Shown: positions 1 through 11,429, counted from the first letter of the stretch. The stretch: DNA of 64,000 nt from Paragonimus westermani (GCA_008508345.1 QNGE01000913.1:31014-95013), one strand, 5' to 3'. Notes: generated by a model from the sequence alone, not told the origin. Program-made: numbers and translations.

Positions 1-1050
1 AATCACTCCGCTGGTGACTGGTCTGGGCGTTGAGCTGTTATCTCCTATTTTCACTGTTTGTGTGCGGTCCACAAGGTATGAAGCAAACCAGCTGAGTAAT
101 GGGTCACGTATACCGAAAGATGCCATTTTGATCAGAAGGCGCTTATGAGGCACACGATCAAAAGCTTTTTGCATATCCAGGAGTATGATAACAACTGCAT
201 TCCCTGAATCAGCAGATATTGTAACACGATCAAAGAATTCCAGCTGACACGTCATGCACGAACGTTTGCTGAGGAACCCATGCTGGTATAGGTTTATAAG
301 CTTTTGTGATAATAAGAATTCAACCATGCGACATTTTATTATCCTTTCCAATACTCTGGAACAAATTGAAGTATGGTTAATGGGACGATAATTGTTGATG
401 TTCTGTCGTGAGCCACCTTTGTAACGGGGCTGAATTATAGAATTTTCCCGTTGGAGTGGGAAGGAACCTAACGATAGAGAAAGTGTATAAATATTAAGCA
501 AAAGGAAAGGGATGTCATCCCCTCCGTGTTTTCCAAGATTCGGTGCTCTACCTGTCAACGCTAGTAGCAATACTTCGAGTCTACCCACCTTACGAGGAAG
601 TACGGTGGACGATCTCATGGCCCTGAGTTCCTTGGAGAACTCGCGCTCTTGCACGAGCTTCACTAGTTTGAGACAGAAGGCCTTGATTTCGCACGTACGA
701 GAGGTTTCTACTCTGATTGATGCGCTTTGTCCAGTGGACATAACCTCGGACACAAAGTTAACTTAACGTGATACCCAAGCTATGGCCCGCAGTAACGTAG
801 TCCAACTAGAGTACCTCAGTACCAGCTGGTCTAATATAAAATTAAAGTCCAATTTAGTGGTAATCGCATGAGTGCGCCTAATATCGAGGTGTCCCTTCAA
901 CAAACACGACAAGGTTGGTAATTTCGGCCACTGTTCCTCTAGGTTCAACAGAAATCTCGAACCCTGTGACCAGAAGATCATCTCCTTGGTCAAGGCCTGT
1001 GACGCTCACATAGACGCCACATCGACCGGAACTAATTTTGAAGACACATG
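1..1050 (-). mobile_element. CR1-like non-LTR retrotransposon fragment, RT region (copy A)
   Basis: Read on the minus strand, roughly 490 down to 1 encodes a clean reverse-transcriptase palm segment. It has a fingers segment with NNYRPI, then QHGFLSKRSCMTCQLEF, the motif-A stretch LLDMQKAFDRVPHKRLL, and QTVKIGDNSSTPRPVTSG just before motif B, where the window cuts it off. The order is that of CR1/Jockey-superfamily RTs. About 490-1050 continues in a related frame with at least one in-frame TAA (near 772) and is only weakly recognisable, perhaps the endonuclease-RT linker. It is homologous to the plus-strand copy B next to it, so the two lie head to head. The boundary near 1050 is approximate. 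Confidence 0.75.
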
Positions 1051-1054
1051 ACTC

Positions 1055-2727
1055 CACTGTGAGACAGAAGCAAGGTCGTGGATGGATCTGGTTTTAAAAA
1101 CCACATTATAAAAAAACAACGCTTTGCATGTAAAACTGCACAATCAGTCTCCCGCTGCTTCCAGGCAAACATATTACCATCCTAGGGGTTACGGTTACCA
1201 CCCAATATTCAATGGTTCCGTAGTAACTCATCCTCCTACCCACACATCAATCGACTTGCGAATGTTTGAGGGGATAATAAAGGTGCGCATAGTCGAATTC
1301 TCAAGGACACAAAACCTCATAAACCCTTCACAGCACGGCTTCCTTAGTAGACGCTCTTGTATGACATGTCAGCTGGAATTCTCAAACCATATATCGACGT
1401 CCGTTCACGCAGGAAATGCGGTAATTATCCCACTCTTGGACATGCAAAAGGCTTTTGATTGTGTGCCTCATAAACGCCTCCTTATCAGAATAGCAGCTTT
1501 TGGCATACAAGATCCCTTGTATAGCTGATTGTTGTCATACCTTGAAGGTCGCACTCAAACAGTCAAAATAGGAGAACACTACTCAACACCAAAACCAGTA
1601 ACTAGTGGGATAGTCCAAGGAAGCGTTCTGGGTCCGTTGCTCTTTTTAATGTACATAAACGATCTGTGCGACGTTATTACACATGGCAAGCCCTTTCTGC
1701 TTGCTGACGATATCAAACTCGTTTTCACATTCCGCCAGGGCAGTAGTATCAATTTCTGTCTACAAAATATACGACGGGATATAGAGTCATTGCAGTTGTG
1801 GTTCAGAAAATGGCTGATGTCGTTCTCAGCGAACAAATCGAACATCATCACTTATGGTTGTAAATCCCCTCAAGGCTCCCTCTCAATAGATGGTTGTAAT
1901 ATTGATACAGCCACTTCGGTCAGAGATCTAGGAATACGGTGCTCAAACTCCTTCAATTTCCCTGAACACGTATGCTTCCAGGTAGCAAAAACTAGAAAAC
2001 CATAAGCTGTATCAAAAAGACGTTCAGTCTATCAGCTGCAAAGCTGACGCTTTACAAAATGTGTGCTCGGCTTCAACTCGAGTATTGCGCTTTCATTTAC
2101 TGCCATCTACGCAAGTCTGATGGGCTTGTGTTAGAAAACCGTCAACGATCGTTTACCAAAAGCTTACTAGGATATACTTCTCCGCTCACATGCAGACAGC
2201 GCTGTGAAAAACTTGGTATTGATTCACCTTGGCTGCATAGGCTAAAGTTGAACCTGACGCTGCTGTATAAACTCATACATTCGGATGTGATTACCACAGC
2301 ATTTACCGTCCACTTTCAACACAGCCCTCCATATACTGTAAGAAATAAGGGTTCCACCTTGCCAACCCTGATATCCCGGGAAAATATACGTACAAACTAC
2401 TTCCTTGTAAAGTATTCCTACATTTGGAATAAACTTCCAAATGGAGTCAGTGTCAGCGGGGATATTCAGCGTTTTAAAAAAGGTTTGGACAGCTATCTTA
2501 CGTCAGCAAACACATTGCCTATCTTCGAAGTCGGTGTATGCCCTGGTGACCTTTTTGAGTGTGGCCCGAGAAATACTTAGCTGTCAGATGCTTAATACGT
2601 AGATAAAATATCTGCTCTCTAGAGCCTCTCGTGAACAGCCCGCTTGAAACGGTTTGTCAAATGGTCCACTCACTAGATCATTTAGCCCTTAGCCTACTGT
2701 GCTCTCACTGAACCCTTTGACACCAAA
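1055..2727 (+). mobile_element. CR1-like non-LTR retrotransposon, internally deleted (copy B)
   Basis: The left end (about 1055-1250) matches the C-terminal part of ORF1 seen in copy C at 8429-8121: both carry an N-H-x-L/P-like basic stretch followed by SVVTHPPT. From about 1255 the sequence is already RT (the FEGII and QHGF region). The whole endonuclease and EN-RT linker, roughly 2 kb by comparison with copy D, is therefore missing. RT continues to 2580, followed by about 150 bp of 3' sequence up to the inverted repeat at 2728. Confidence 0.75.
1124..2580 (+). pseudogene. ORF1 C-terminus fused in frame to CR1-like reverse transcriptase (degenerate)
   Basis: Three blocks make up one broken RT. 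1124-1528 carries an ORF1 tail fused in frame to RT fingers and motif A (LLDMQKAFDCVPHKRLL). After an in-frame TGA at 1526-1528, probably a mutated Trp codon, 1529-2005 carries motif B (TSGIVQGSVLGPLLFLMYIN) and motif C with LLADDIKLVF. The frame then shifts between about 2005 and 2059. 2059-2580 holds the thumb and C-terminal region (RLQLEYCAFIY, KLNLTLLYKLIH, IWNKLPNGV), ending at TAG. The catalytic ADD is intact, but the stop and frameshift make this a non-functional copy. Family placement is by motif order; the clade within the CR1/Jockey group is not resolved. Confidence 0.75.
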
Positions 2728-3650
2728 CATTATTTTAATGATATGTGTTCACTCATGTATATGCAATACTCAAATTGCTATGAAATGTGCACTCGGCGCT
2801 CAATAATAAGTCCAACATAACGATGTCATGTGAGCTTTAGTTGTCACGCACATTTCATGCGACCCCACAAACAGTCGACTCAATTCTCCGTTTGCCCGAA
2901 TAAACCTCGAGTGCATAGTAAAATACCACAACAAACAGTAGATAGGGTTATATATTACAATAATCATAGCAAAAATAATAATATCGAACGAGTTCTTCGT
3001 CAAAAATTCCCCATGCATATTGTCTGTCATAGTAAATGTTATAACCCCACATTTTCTCATCTAACGTGTGGAATTACGTTCTCCCTCCCGATTCCCATAT
3101 TATCCATTGAGCGAGGAAATTTTTCTGCGACGGATGGACGCACGGAACTTCGTCTTAGCAGAACGGTTCGTGAAATGTTCAACTTTGTGACGTTTTCTAG
3201 CAATCGACGAAATGCTGCGTTGGAATCTGTCCATTTGTTCGCTTGAGTTGGGATTTTCCGCCATGCCTCGCCAGAGCCGATCTATCTTGACAATTTCCGG
3301 ACGGCAATTTTACTCCCTAACAGCAAAAAATCCGAAGGTGCATTTGGACATTCTCCAGGAATGACTTTGAAATATTTGAAAAATCGCCCATCCCACAACC
3401 TTGTAAACAGTGAATTAGCGTAGCATCCAATTTTTTGAAACTAAATCTGTGAAATGAGCAAACTATCTCCTTCTCTGTTGCGTGCGTGAAAGTTCCATAA
3501 ACTACAGTAATTTTCTCTTTGACTACGTCCTTCTTGCAACAGATATCACCTTTGTGCTATTGTTTAATTATTCGTTCTTGTATGGTTTGTAAATATCTAC
3601 AGTGTTCGCGCATAACCAAGCGTGCTTGTCCCATATGCGTTGAGAAATTT
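2728..3650 (+). repeat. LTR-like repeat, inverted copy 1
   Basis: This ~920-bp block recurs in reverse complement at 6481-7404; paired positions always sum to 10132. By eye the two are almost identical, with scattered mismatches only near the ends (for example 3631 versus 6501, and around 2739 and 2745-2749). The block contains AATAAA near 2900 and no convincing gene. Its position next to a BEL/Pao gag remnant suggests an LTR, but LTRs should be direct repeats. Likely termini lie near TGTGTT (about 2744) and the reverse complement of TGTCACA. An alternative reading is a fold-back element or an assembly inversion. Confidence 0.8.
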
Positions 3651-3849
3651 ATTATTTTCATCATTATTATTATTGCACGACTGGCAACAAAAGTTGCCGC
3701 ACGCCATGAGTTGTTCTCTAGGTAATGCCACACTATTGGAGAATCTTTCAGTAGTAAAACGTTACGTATTGGAGTCAACCCACGGATAATGAAATACTTC
3801 GTCTTGGAAGATAGAACGGCTGCATTTATCTCCTCATTGTTGTGCGATA

Positions 3850-5251
3850 CTCATCTATTTTGCCTCCACGGCAAACCTATCTCAAAATGACCATGCCTGG
3901 GTATTACACTGCTATCAGTCATATTCAATGCTCGCTTGTCCTCCACAGAAGTCTCTTTGTTCTCCGAAGTGCATCCCTCAGTGTAATGCAACACACACAT
4001 CCTTTGGACTGGATCATCCAACGATACCGGACGTACTCCAATGAGGTTTACACAGTGTTCATTCCGGGCTTCGGTGCGACATGGACCTCGGAGGCTTCAG
4101 CCGAAACTGGTCTTACGCGCAAAAGGCTCGTTGATGCTGCCCAGTCTCTGCTTCAACACACAGTGGACTTCAGGGACATCGCGTCCTATCAAAATCCCCA
4201 CGCCGGTTCTAGTGAAGCTTTGGAAGGAAACACCCTTCATGTGCGTCCATCTATCTACTTCTGATTGATGGACAACGTCAGCCTGAGACACTGGCAGATG
4301 TTTTACCGTATAAACTGAATCAGCTGTGATGGAATGCTCCTGATCCAACGATTGCAACTCAATCGATACCTTATTGCACAATGTTGCAGAAGTTCCGAGT
4401 AAAGTACGGAACATAATCTGGCAGGGCTGTCCCTGCAAACCAAATATCCTTGCAATAGGTTCATCTAGCAATGTAGTGTCAGACCCGTTACCCAGAAATT
4501 CATACGTTGACACTGACACTTTCGGGCCAACCAACCTAATCGGGACGAATCCTAGACACACGCCGTTCACATTGGACGTATCACCGCACAAGGAAGACTT
4601 TGTCGTTTCTTCCTTACTCTGATCGGGCTTATCCTCATGGGCCAACGTATGATGGCGTCGACCACAACCCACCACCGCACATCGTATCTGTACTCTACAA
4701 GACTTGGTCACATGGTTCGCTTTTAGGCAAACAAAACAGCGTCCGGTGTCCTTCAGAATTGCTTTGGGTTGCTCCAAAGACCGACCGCTGCACCAACCGC
4801 AATCGGATATATCGTGATTGCCCTTACAAACCGGACACCTCAAATTCACTTTCGCATAGGGCACATCTACTTCGACGTTGCACCTCGAGTATCTGATTCC
4901 AGAATATCCGGAGGATGGTGAGTTACTCGTCCTACTTTCTGAGCGAGCAGCCAACTGACCATACCGACTATCACTGACTGCCACTCTTTTATCCACAAAA
5001 CGTAACAAATCGCTAAATACAGGTTCCGTTCCACACCCAGTTATACCCTCGGCAACTTCTGCCCATCCGCCCTGCAGACGGTGAGGCAATCGCTCAACTG
5101 CCTTAATGTGGTTTGTTGTGCAGTTTAGCTCTGCGCCGTGATCTGGTTGCGTTAACGTTGCTTGACAGCCCTTCATTTGGCTGGTTAGTCCACGCAAGCC
5201 GTCAAAGGTTCCGTTCCACACCCAGTTATACCCTCGGCAACTTCTGCCCAT
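3850..5251 (-). pseudogene. BEL/Pao zinc-knuckle and aspartic protease region (degenerate)
   Basis: A 384-codon open frame (5251-4097) carries three zinc-knuckle-like motifs: CPVCKGNHDISDC, the canonical CFVCLKANHVTKSC, and a CxxxxxCGRRHHTLAH variant. These are followed by the protease segment YEFLGNGSDTTLL. In active BEL/Pao proteases the last motif should read x-D-S-G-S; here the catalytic Asp is Gly. TGA at 4097 interrupts what should be LGWSLRGP. The same frame continues past it into pol-like residues (ETSVEDKRAL, HGHFEIGLPWR) to a stop near 3855. The first ~60 codons lie within a duplicated block (see the 5021-5390 repeat). Confidence 0.7.
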
Positions 5252-5390
5252 CCGCCCTGCAGACGGTGAGGCAATCGCTCAACTGCCTCAATGTGGTTTG
5301 TTGTGCAGTTTAGCTCTGCGCCGTGATCTGGTTGCGTTAACGTTGCTTGACAGCCCTTCATTTGGCTGGTTAGTCCACGCAAGCCGTCAA
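5021..5390. repeat. 185-bp perfect tandem duplication inside gag/protease
   Basis: 5021-5205 and 5206-5390 are the same 185-bp block, starting AGGTTCCGTT and ending GCCGTCAA. The only difference I see is T versus C near 5107/5292. Since 185 is not a multiple of three, the duplication puts gag and the zinc-knuckle region in different frames. Confidence 0.9.
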
Positions 5391-5608
5391 CGACGCCAGT
5401 GATTAGTCTAGTACCCAAGAAAACCTACTTACTTACAGCTTGCATAATATCATGTCGGCAGACAAACTGCTGGTGAAAACTCCTCATAGCCTCTGTGAAC
5501 CCACCTTCTTTGGCAAGAGTGCACAGTGCTTAATTGCCTCTTTTGCCCTACCACGACCATAATGCACCAAGTGCGAAAAATTCGATCCCTCGTCAACTAA
5601 CTTGTCTA

Positions 5609-6424
5609 TCACCTAACCTTCAAAATTTCTGAGAAAGGTAAAGTAGTTCCTCGGGGACCCATCGAAAATATCCACTTCAGTTCCGGAAGACAAGCTCCAA
5701 GAACCAAAGGTCTGAGAGCTCGTTCCAACGACTCGAAAGGGTCTAAATAAAAGGGGTTTGTTTTGGAGGCCCTCGATTGACAAGGGTGGCATGGTGTATC
5801 AAACTTAGTAACGGCTTTCGGGACGGTCTCAGACTTCGCGACGATGGCCTGTCTTTTATGGAGTTCAAGCAGTCTATGTCTCATTTCTAGCTCCTCTGCC
5901 TTCAAGACCAGCTCTTCCTCTGATAGGTCATCAGAAACTTCATTAGAAACATTCATCAGAGCACGATTTAGCGAAACGGGCAAAACAGTACTGGATTTGG
6001 ACACACTCTCCATCTTCTACGGTGGGGCTACCACCGTCCTTATCGCTATCGCTGGGCCGGATCCCTGCTTAGTTCTAGGGGCCTCAAACAAACAACAATC
6101 ATGCTCAGCAGCACTCGGTTTAGGTAGGAACCTAGCATTATTTAAGTTTTTAGAATCACTTAAAACATTTGGCACGAAAAGATCGTTCGTAAACTTTAAA
6201 GAATTAGGATTAATAGAAGGAGGGACATCACTGTAGTTATGGGTATTCAAACGATTCTCGTCCAACAATGGGGATGGGTCGTAAGACAGTGTAGCAGCCT
6301 CGATTGGGAAAGAAGTGCTTGATCATCCTGCATAAAAACGCTGGTCACGGGTGGCAGGATCAGCCACGATAACGCCATGAATGTTACGACCGGTGAAACC
6401 TTCCACAATGTCCGAATTCGACAT
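5609..6424 (-). pseudogene. BEL/Pao gag (degenerate)
   Basis: A start at 6424 (MSNSDIVEGF) opens a frame that is interrupted by TGA near 6329 and TAG at 6014-6016, and runs to 5609. Visible features are an acidic coiled-coil-like stretch (LSEEELVLKAEELEMRHRLL, about 5925-5866) followed by a basic region, then FYLDPFESLERAL and PELKWIF near 5680, where BEL gags have a P-x-FxGDPxxFxxF core. That core reads FSMGPRGT here, showing a one-base shift. The start lies only ~60 bp downstream of the end of the flanking repeat, which fits a gag leader. The protein would be the nucleocapsid/capsid precursor of the element. Confidence 0.65.
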
Positions 6425-6480
6425 TCTTGCAGAATGCCGGAATCCCATGAATGGATTGCGTTCATATTAAATACATAATA

Positions 6481-7404
6481 TAAATTTCCTAACGCATATG
6501 TGACAAGCACGCTTGGTTATGCGCGAACACTGTAGATATTTACAAACCATACAAGAACGAATAATTAAACAATAGCACAAAGGTGATATCTGTTGCAAGA
6601 AGGACGTAGTCAAAGAGAAAATTACTGTAGTTTATGGAACTTTCACGCACGCAACAGAGAAGGAGATAGTTTGCTCATTTCACAGATTTAGTTTCAAAAA
6701 ATTGGATGCTACGCTAATTCACTGTTTACAAGGTTGTGGGATGGGCGATTTTTCAAATATTTCAAAGTCATTCCTGGAGAATGTCCAAATGCACCTTCGG
6801 ATTTTTTGCTGTTAGGGAGTAAAATTGCCGTCCGGAAATTGTCAAGATAGATCGGCTCTGGCGAGGCATGGCGGAAAATCCCAACTCAAGCGAACAAATG
6901 GACAGATTCCAACGCAGCATTTCGTCGATTGCTAGAAAACGTCACAAAGTTGAACATTTCACGAACCGTTCTGCTAAGACGAAGTTCCGTGCGTCCATCC
7001 GTCGCAGAAAAATTTCCTCGCTCAATGGATAATATGGGAATCGGGAGGGAGAACGTAATTCCACACGTTAGATGAGAAAATGTGGGGTTATAACATTTAC
7101 TATGACAGACAATATGCATGGGGAATTTTTGACGAAGAACTCGTTCGATATTATTATTTTTGCTATGATTATTGTAATATATAACCCTATCTACTGTTTG
7201 TTGTGGTATTTTACTATGCACTCGAGGTTTATTCGGGCAAACGGAGAATTGAGTCGACTGTTTGTGGGGTCGCATGAAATGTGCGTGACAACTAAAGCTC
7301 ACATGACATCGTTATGTTGGACTTATTATTGAGCGCCGAGTGCACATTTCATAGCAATTTGAGCATTGCATATACATGAGTAAACACATGTCATTAAAAT
7401 AATA
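6481..7404 (-). repeat. LTR-like repeat, inverted copy 2
   Basis: This is the reverse complement of 2728-3650. In the orientation of the gag it lies upstream, ending ~60-75 bp before the gag start, as a 5' LTR would. On its outer side it interrupts the CR1-like endonuclease of copy C directly after the GDF motif. I see no target-site duplication shared by 2728 and 7404. Confidence 0.8.
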
Positions 7405-8021
7405 TTGGGAGCAGAGAATGAGGCCCTGTGAGGCATGTCAAAGTCACCGCCTAATAGTTTGTATTCACAAGGCATGTTGGACACATGGTCCATTCTCTCC
7501 ATAAGGTCAGTCAAACCATTGCTGGCAGCATTAGGCGGTCTGTAGATGCATCCTATAAGTAGCTCGCGAGAACCAATAGAGACCTTTAACCACAACGAGT
7601 CCTCGAGTTTAGGAAGTATAGACCCATCAAGTGTGACCGCGGAAAATTGCTCTTGTAGGTAAATGATGCATCCATCTTCTCGTCCTGTGAGACGATCCCT
7701 ACCAAACATGTGATATCTAATGATGCTCATCTGACTCTCAGGGGTGTCAGGAGAGCACCATGTCTCAGTCACGAGAAGGTAATGGGGACAATATAAAAAG
7801 ACAAAGAGTTTGAATATATGCATCTCACTAACCAACGATCTTGCGTTCATTAGTAATAAACTTGCGAAATTCTTTTTGTCAGATACAGCAGATAAACTTC
7901 TAAAGGACTTCATGACAGATGGGGCAGTGGGTTGCGAGATATCAAATGGAAAGGCCTGATCTAAGAAATGTACCGAGTTACTGCTCATATTCGAGTGGAT
8001 GTTGTAAAAGTTTGGCTCCAT
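7405..8021 (-). pseudogene. CR1-like APE-type endonuclease domain, 3'-truncated
   Basis: The frame shows the standard order of an exonuclease-endonuclease-phosphatase domain: LLMNARSL near the N-terminus, LLVTETWCSPDTP, then LLIGCIYRPPN and LLGGDFDMP. The family normally has GDFN; here it is GDFD. The coding sense is lost at 7404, where the inverted repeat begins, so the His-containing C-terminal part is missing. This enzyme would nick target DNA for target-primed reverse transcription. Confidence 0.75.
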
Positions 8022-8120
8022 GATAGGAAGTGCTGGAAGAGTTCCATCATGGCGGGACGGCAGAGTGGGACTGGGGGAGGGGGGACCAGGTGGCGGTGGA
8101 TGAAATATCGTGGGGGTGCA

Positions 8121-9690
8121 CTAAAAAGGGCTGGTTTGGCATACATTTGAATTGTTGACATGATCAGGTGACGATGTACTTGCTGGGGTATACATATTGG
8201 GAACTTGGTTCCTAGTAGCACCCATATTTTGGGTAGGAGGATGAGTTACTACGGAGCTATCGCATAATGGGTGACAACCGTGATCCCTAGTGTAGTAGTG
8301 GGTTGACCTGGAAGTAATGGGAGACAAATTGTGCGGTTTTACATGCGGAGCGTTGATTCTCAGAATATGGTTTTCAAATCCAGATTCATGACGCTTGTAA
8401 AGTTCTTTTTGTTTACTCATATATTGCAAATCCGAAATATTTTACTCTGGTAAACACCTTACAGGTCTTACTGTTGATTTAGTGCATTGTTCTGGCGTTT
8501 TGGACTTGCCGTTCGTATTTTCGACTACTCCATATAACGAACAGAAATTCCCCTGATAAGAAGTGGATGGCCCTGCTCCCGCAGCCGCGTCATTATCAGG
8601 GGTATCCAAGCTGCTTCTTCCAGTGTTCTGTGTAACTGTGGGTGCCTTAGGTCTGAGACTTTTTCTAGTCAAGGCTGCGGTTGACAAATGGAGAAGTTGA
8701 ACACTAGCGGATGTGTTTTTAGCAATAGCCGTGAGTTTCGTTGCGGAAACTTGAACACACCTGGCGTTATCAAAGCTAGACGTGGTTTGTTCTTCAGTGT
8801 TCGCCTGGACCGGCGACGCAACGGCGTTTTCAGCTGCAACTTGCGGGTTCAGAGAACTCGTGGAGCAGTCGAGATCTACGGTCAGATCAATGAGATTGTT
8901 GACTGTGTTCTTTTCTCGGGAAATATCGGCTCGCAACATTTCCCTTCGGAGTGGCGTCTTGTCGCCGAACACTTTTGTGGACTTAAAATTTGTGCCACGC
9001 CTGATTTGCTTTAGTCTTCTGACAAATTCGTTCGCTGCAAGTTCACATGTGAACTGTAGCAACAGTGGACAGTGCTTTTACTGTACTTTCGTGCGAAGTC
9101 TTAAACAGTAGCACTCTTGTTCTTCCAGTTTACAGGCTTTGAGTAAGATTCTTTTCACCGACAACAGAGAAATTCTGTCAGGTACGTTAAACACCACCAC
9201 TTTGTTTGCACAGCGTAACCGCATGTGCAATTCTGTAGCTACACTAACAATCAGTGTTCCGGCGGACATGATGTCTTTGTGACCAGTGGTGGTCTGATGG
9301 CAAATGTTACTTGAGGCATTTATAATGCACGATAGCGGATCTAATTTGTGTAAAATTTCGGCAAGCTCCTCGTTTCTACTGTGTAGTTTCGCTATTCCAG
9401 CCTCTAATTCCCTTATTTTTTGGCCTGATCTACGAATACATTGGTAATGGAAACTGAACACGGTTCGGTGTTGTTCCTTTCGCGTGATGTGCTACGATTT
9501 GCTGTTGAGACTGCCGTTTTAGCAGCGGCTTCGATCTCCGCTGCGATAGCAGTGGTGGGGCAGATGACTGAACAATCTAACGATTTTACATCTTTCTTCA
9601 CCGTTAATTTACTCTTTTTGCGCAGGAATGACCGCTTGAGGACGGGCAATTTCTGGAAATTGGCTGACTTAGCGGGCCCTCCTATATGAT
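8121..9690 (-). pseudogene. CR1-like ORF1 (nucleic-acid-binding protein), degenerate
   Basis: A basic N-terminus (KLPVLKRSFLRKKSK) is followed by an Ala-rich stretch and a short coiled coil (IRELEAGIAKLHSRNEELAE). An RRM-like strand-helix comes next (VVVFNVPDRISLLSVKRILL), then a long low-complexity Ser/Thr/Pro region and a basic tail. There is a frameshift at the T6 run 9416-9421, and in-frame stops at about 9078 and 8442; otherwise the frame is continuous. The initiator codon seen in copy D (ATG) appears as ATA here, near 9685. The role is inferred by position: an RNA chaperone for the element. Confidence 0.65.
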
Positions 9691-9893
9691 ATATTCAACG
9701 TTTATCAATGGGCTATAATCAAAAAGTATCGAAGCGAGTATATATGAAAAATACAACAAATAGTACGCAAATTTCAGTGATCAAATGTTAAAAACAGGAT
9801 AAACACTAGCACGCAATAATAGCTGGCCTTTTTCGAATCATCTGGTCCGGGATGGATCGAAGGTTTAATGTTAGCTAACTGCAAGCGAATAAC

Positions 9894-10421
9894 TCAAACA
9901 TCGATCGGAACAATGTTTAAAATTTTGCCAGTTATCGGCGAAGTATGAACAGGTGATGAGGTGCTTCCTACGATAAACGAAGCAGCAAAATGTGAGTTGA
10001 AGATTTCACACATTGCAACAGGGTCATCAACAACCGCCTTGTCTTTGAGAGTAATAACTTTTACAGCAGAGTCTCTCATGGAATTTCTCCATCTCATCAG
10101 CTGCATTAGTTTCACGCATCTCTGCTCGCTACGTAGAGCGACTTTCTCTTTGTTTATGTGACGGAGTTGCGTCTGACGTTCTGTGTGTTCAAACATTTTG
10201 CCCAGTTGCATCACCAGGAAGAAAATCTAGTGTTCTTCTGTACCTCGGCTTGAGCATTTCAAGTCTGTCAGTTTCTTTTGTAGCAAGGATTCTTTTTTTG
10301 TACACCCGAGCCGACACGTTTTGACTTTTTGAGGGTCAGAACGTCGATACAAAATGTTAGATGTTTGATAAATTCCCCGGTCGCTGTGTTTGGGTCTGAT
10401 GTGAGAACAAAGGTATTTCAA
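9894..10421 (-). pseudogene. CR1-like EN-RT linker (copy D)
   Basis: There is a basic linker (KEKVALRSEQRCVKLMQ), then DSAVKVITLKDKAVVDDPV and MCEIFNSHFAASF. The last two are the conserved new-product/NxFF region found just upstream of RT in CR1 elements. A stop near 10228 splits it. The sequence ends before any RT motif, so copy D is 3'-truncated here. Confidence 0.6.
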
Positions 10422-10615
10422 TCAATGAATTTGATGGAACGGTAGAATACAACCGTCGATTTGGTAGCCATATTGAAGTCAAATGGACATTCGACCATAT
10501 TGCAGTCACTTCGTGGAAATTGTCCCAAGGAGGATATCGCTACAGACGAGTCAATTTTGATGAACATGAGGTCCAATATATACCTCTGTTTGGTGGGTAT
10601 TGGGACATGTTGGTT

Positions 10616-11147
10616 TCATCCATTCATTTGAATGCATGGAAGGAACTCGGCCTGCTTTGCTGGAGCAGAGAATGAGGCCCAGGGTATATTGGGCATGTTA
10701 AAGTCACCGCCTACTAGTTTGTGTTCACAAGGCATGTTGGGCACATGGTTTATTATCTCCACAAGATCAGCCGGATCATTGGTGGTAGCATTTGGCGGTA
10801 TGTGGATGCATTCTACAGGAAGCTCGCGCAAACAAACTGGGTCCGTTGACCACAGAGATTCATTGATTTTTCAAGGCTAGATTCATCAAGTGTTACTGCG
10901 GAAAGTTGCTCTTTAGGGTAAACAATGCATCGATCACCTCGTCCTGTGAGACAATCCCTACGAAATGTGATATTCTACGATTCATCGTACTGTCTGGAGT
11001 ATCAAGAGAGCACCACGTCTCAGTCACGAAAAGGATATGATGATAAGATAAATGGACAAACGATTTAAAAATGTGCTCCCTACATACCAATAATCTTGCG
11101 TTCATTAGCAATAAACTAGAGTGGATTCTCCTTGTTAAACACAACAT
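10616..11147 (-). pseudogene. CR1-like endonuclease domain (copy D)
   Basis: LLMNARLLV, ILFVTETWCSLDTPDS and, after a gap of stops, LVGGDFNMPNIPWASFSAP align in order with copy C. GDFN is intact here, whereas YRPPN has decayed to HIPPN. Stops near 10890 and about 10835 break the frame. Part of the EN C-terminus continues in altered frames to about 10490. Confidence 0.65.
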
Positions 11148-11429
11148 TTACACCGCCAAAGAACTTCATGACAGATGAGGGAGTGAGTTGCTAAATATCA
11201 TGTGGATAGGCCTGACCTAAAGACCGTGCCAAACTTCCGCCCATAGAACGTGCTGGAAAAGTGTCATTACGGTAGGATGGCTAAGTGGGACGTGGAGAGT
11301 GGAGCCCGGTGGTGGTGGATGAAAGATCAAGGGATTCATTAAAAGAAAGCTGGTTTGGTGGACACCTCAGTTAGTAACATAATCGGGCGATGACTTACTC
11401 ACCGGGGTATACATGTTAAAAGTTTGGTT

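Larger units (their letters stand above)
3720..6424 (-). mobile_element. BEL/Pao-type LTR retrotransposon remnant (gag-protease-start of pol)
   Basis: On the minus strand this reads gag (6424 to about 5600), zinc knuckles and aspartic protease (about 5000 to 4100), then the protease-RT linker and first residues of pol (about 4100 to 3850). RT, RNase H and integrase are absent, so the element is 3'-truncated and abuts the inverted LTR-like repeat at 3650. The order and motifs are those of the BEL/Pao superfamily, including GLPWR preceded by SVEDKRAL in the pol start. Several in-frame stops, frameshifts and a tandem duplication make it inactive. Confidence 0.8.
7405..9690 (-). mobile_element. 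CR1-like retrotransposon with ORF1 and truncated endonuclease (copy C)
   Basis: The minus strand reads ORF1 (about 9690-8121), a Pro-rich spacer (about 8120-8030), then endonuclease (8021-7405), which is cut by the LTR-like repeat. The layout matches the two-ORF CR1 plan. No RT follows on this strand until copy A beyond the BEL remnant, so it is possible but unproven that A is the displaced 3' half of C. Confidence 0.75.

Noticed and set aside
2800..3246. 138- and 86-codon frames within the inverted repeats, present twice
   Set aside because: Overlapping opposite frames without domains inside a non-coding LTR-like repeat; duplication reflects the repeat, not gene conservation.
8782..9111. 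Plus-strand frames opposite the CR1 ORF1
   Set aside because: Shadows of the minus-strand ORF1, which aligns with copy D.
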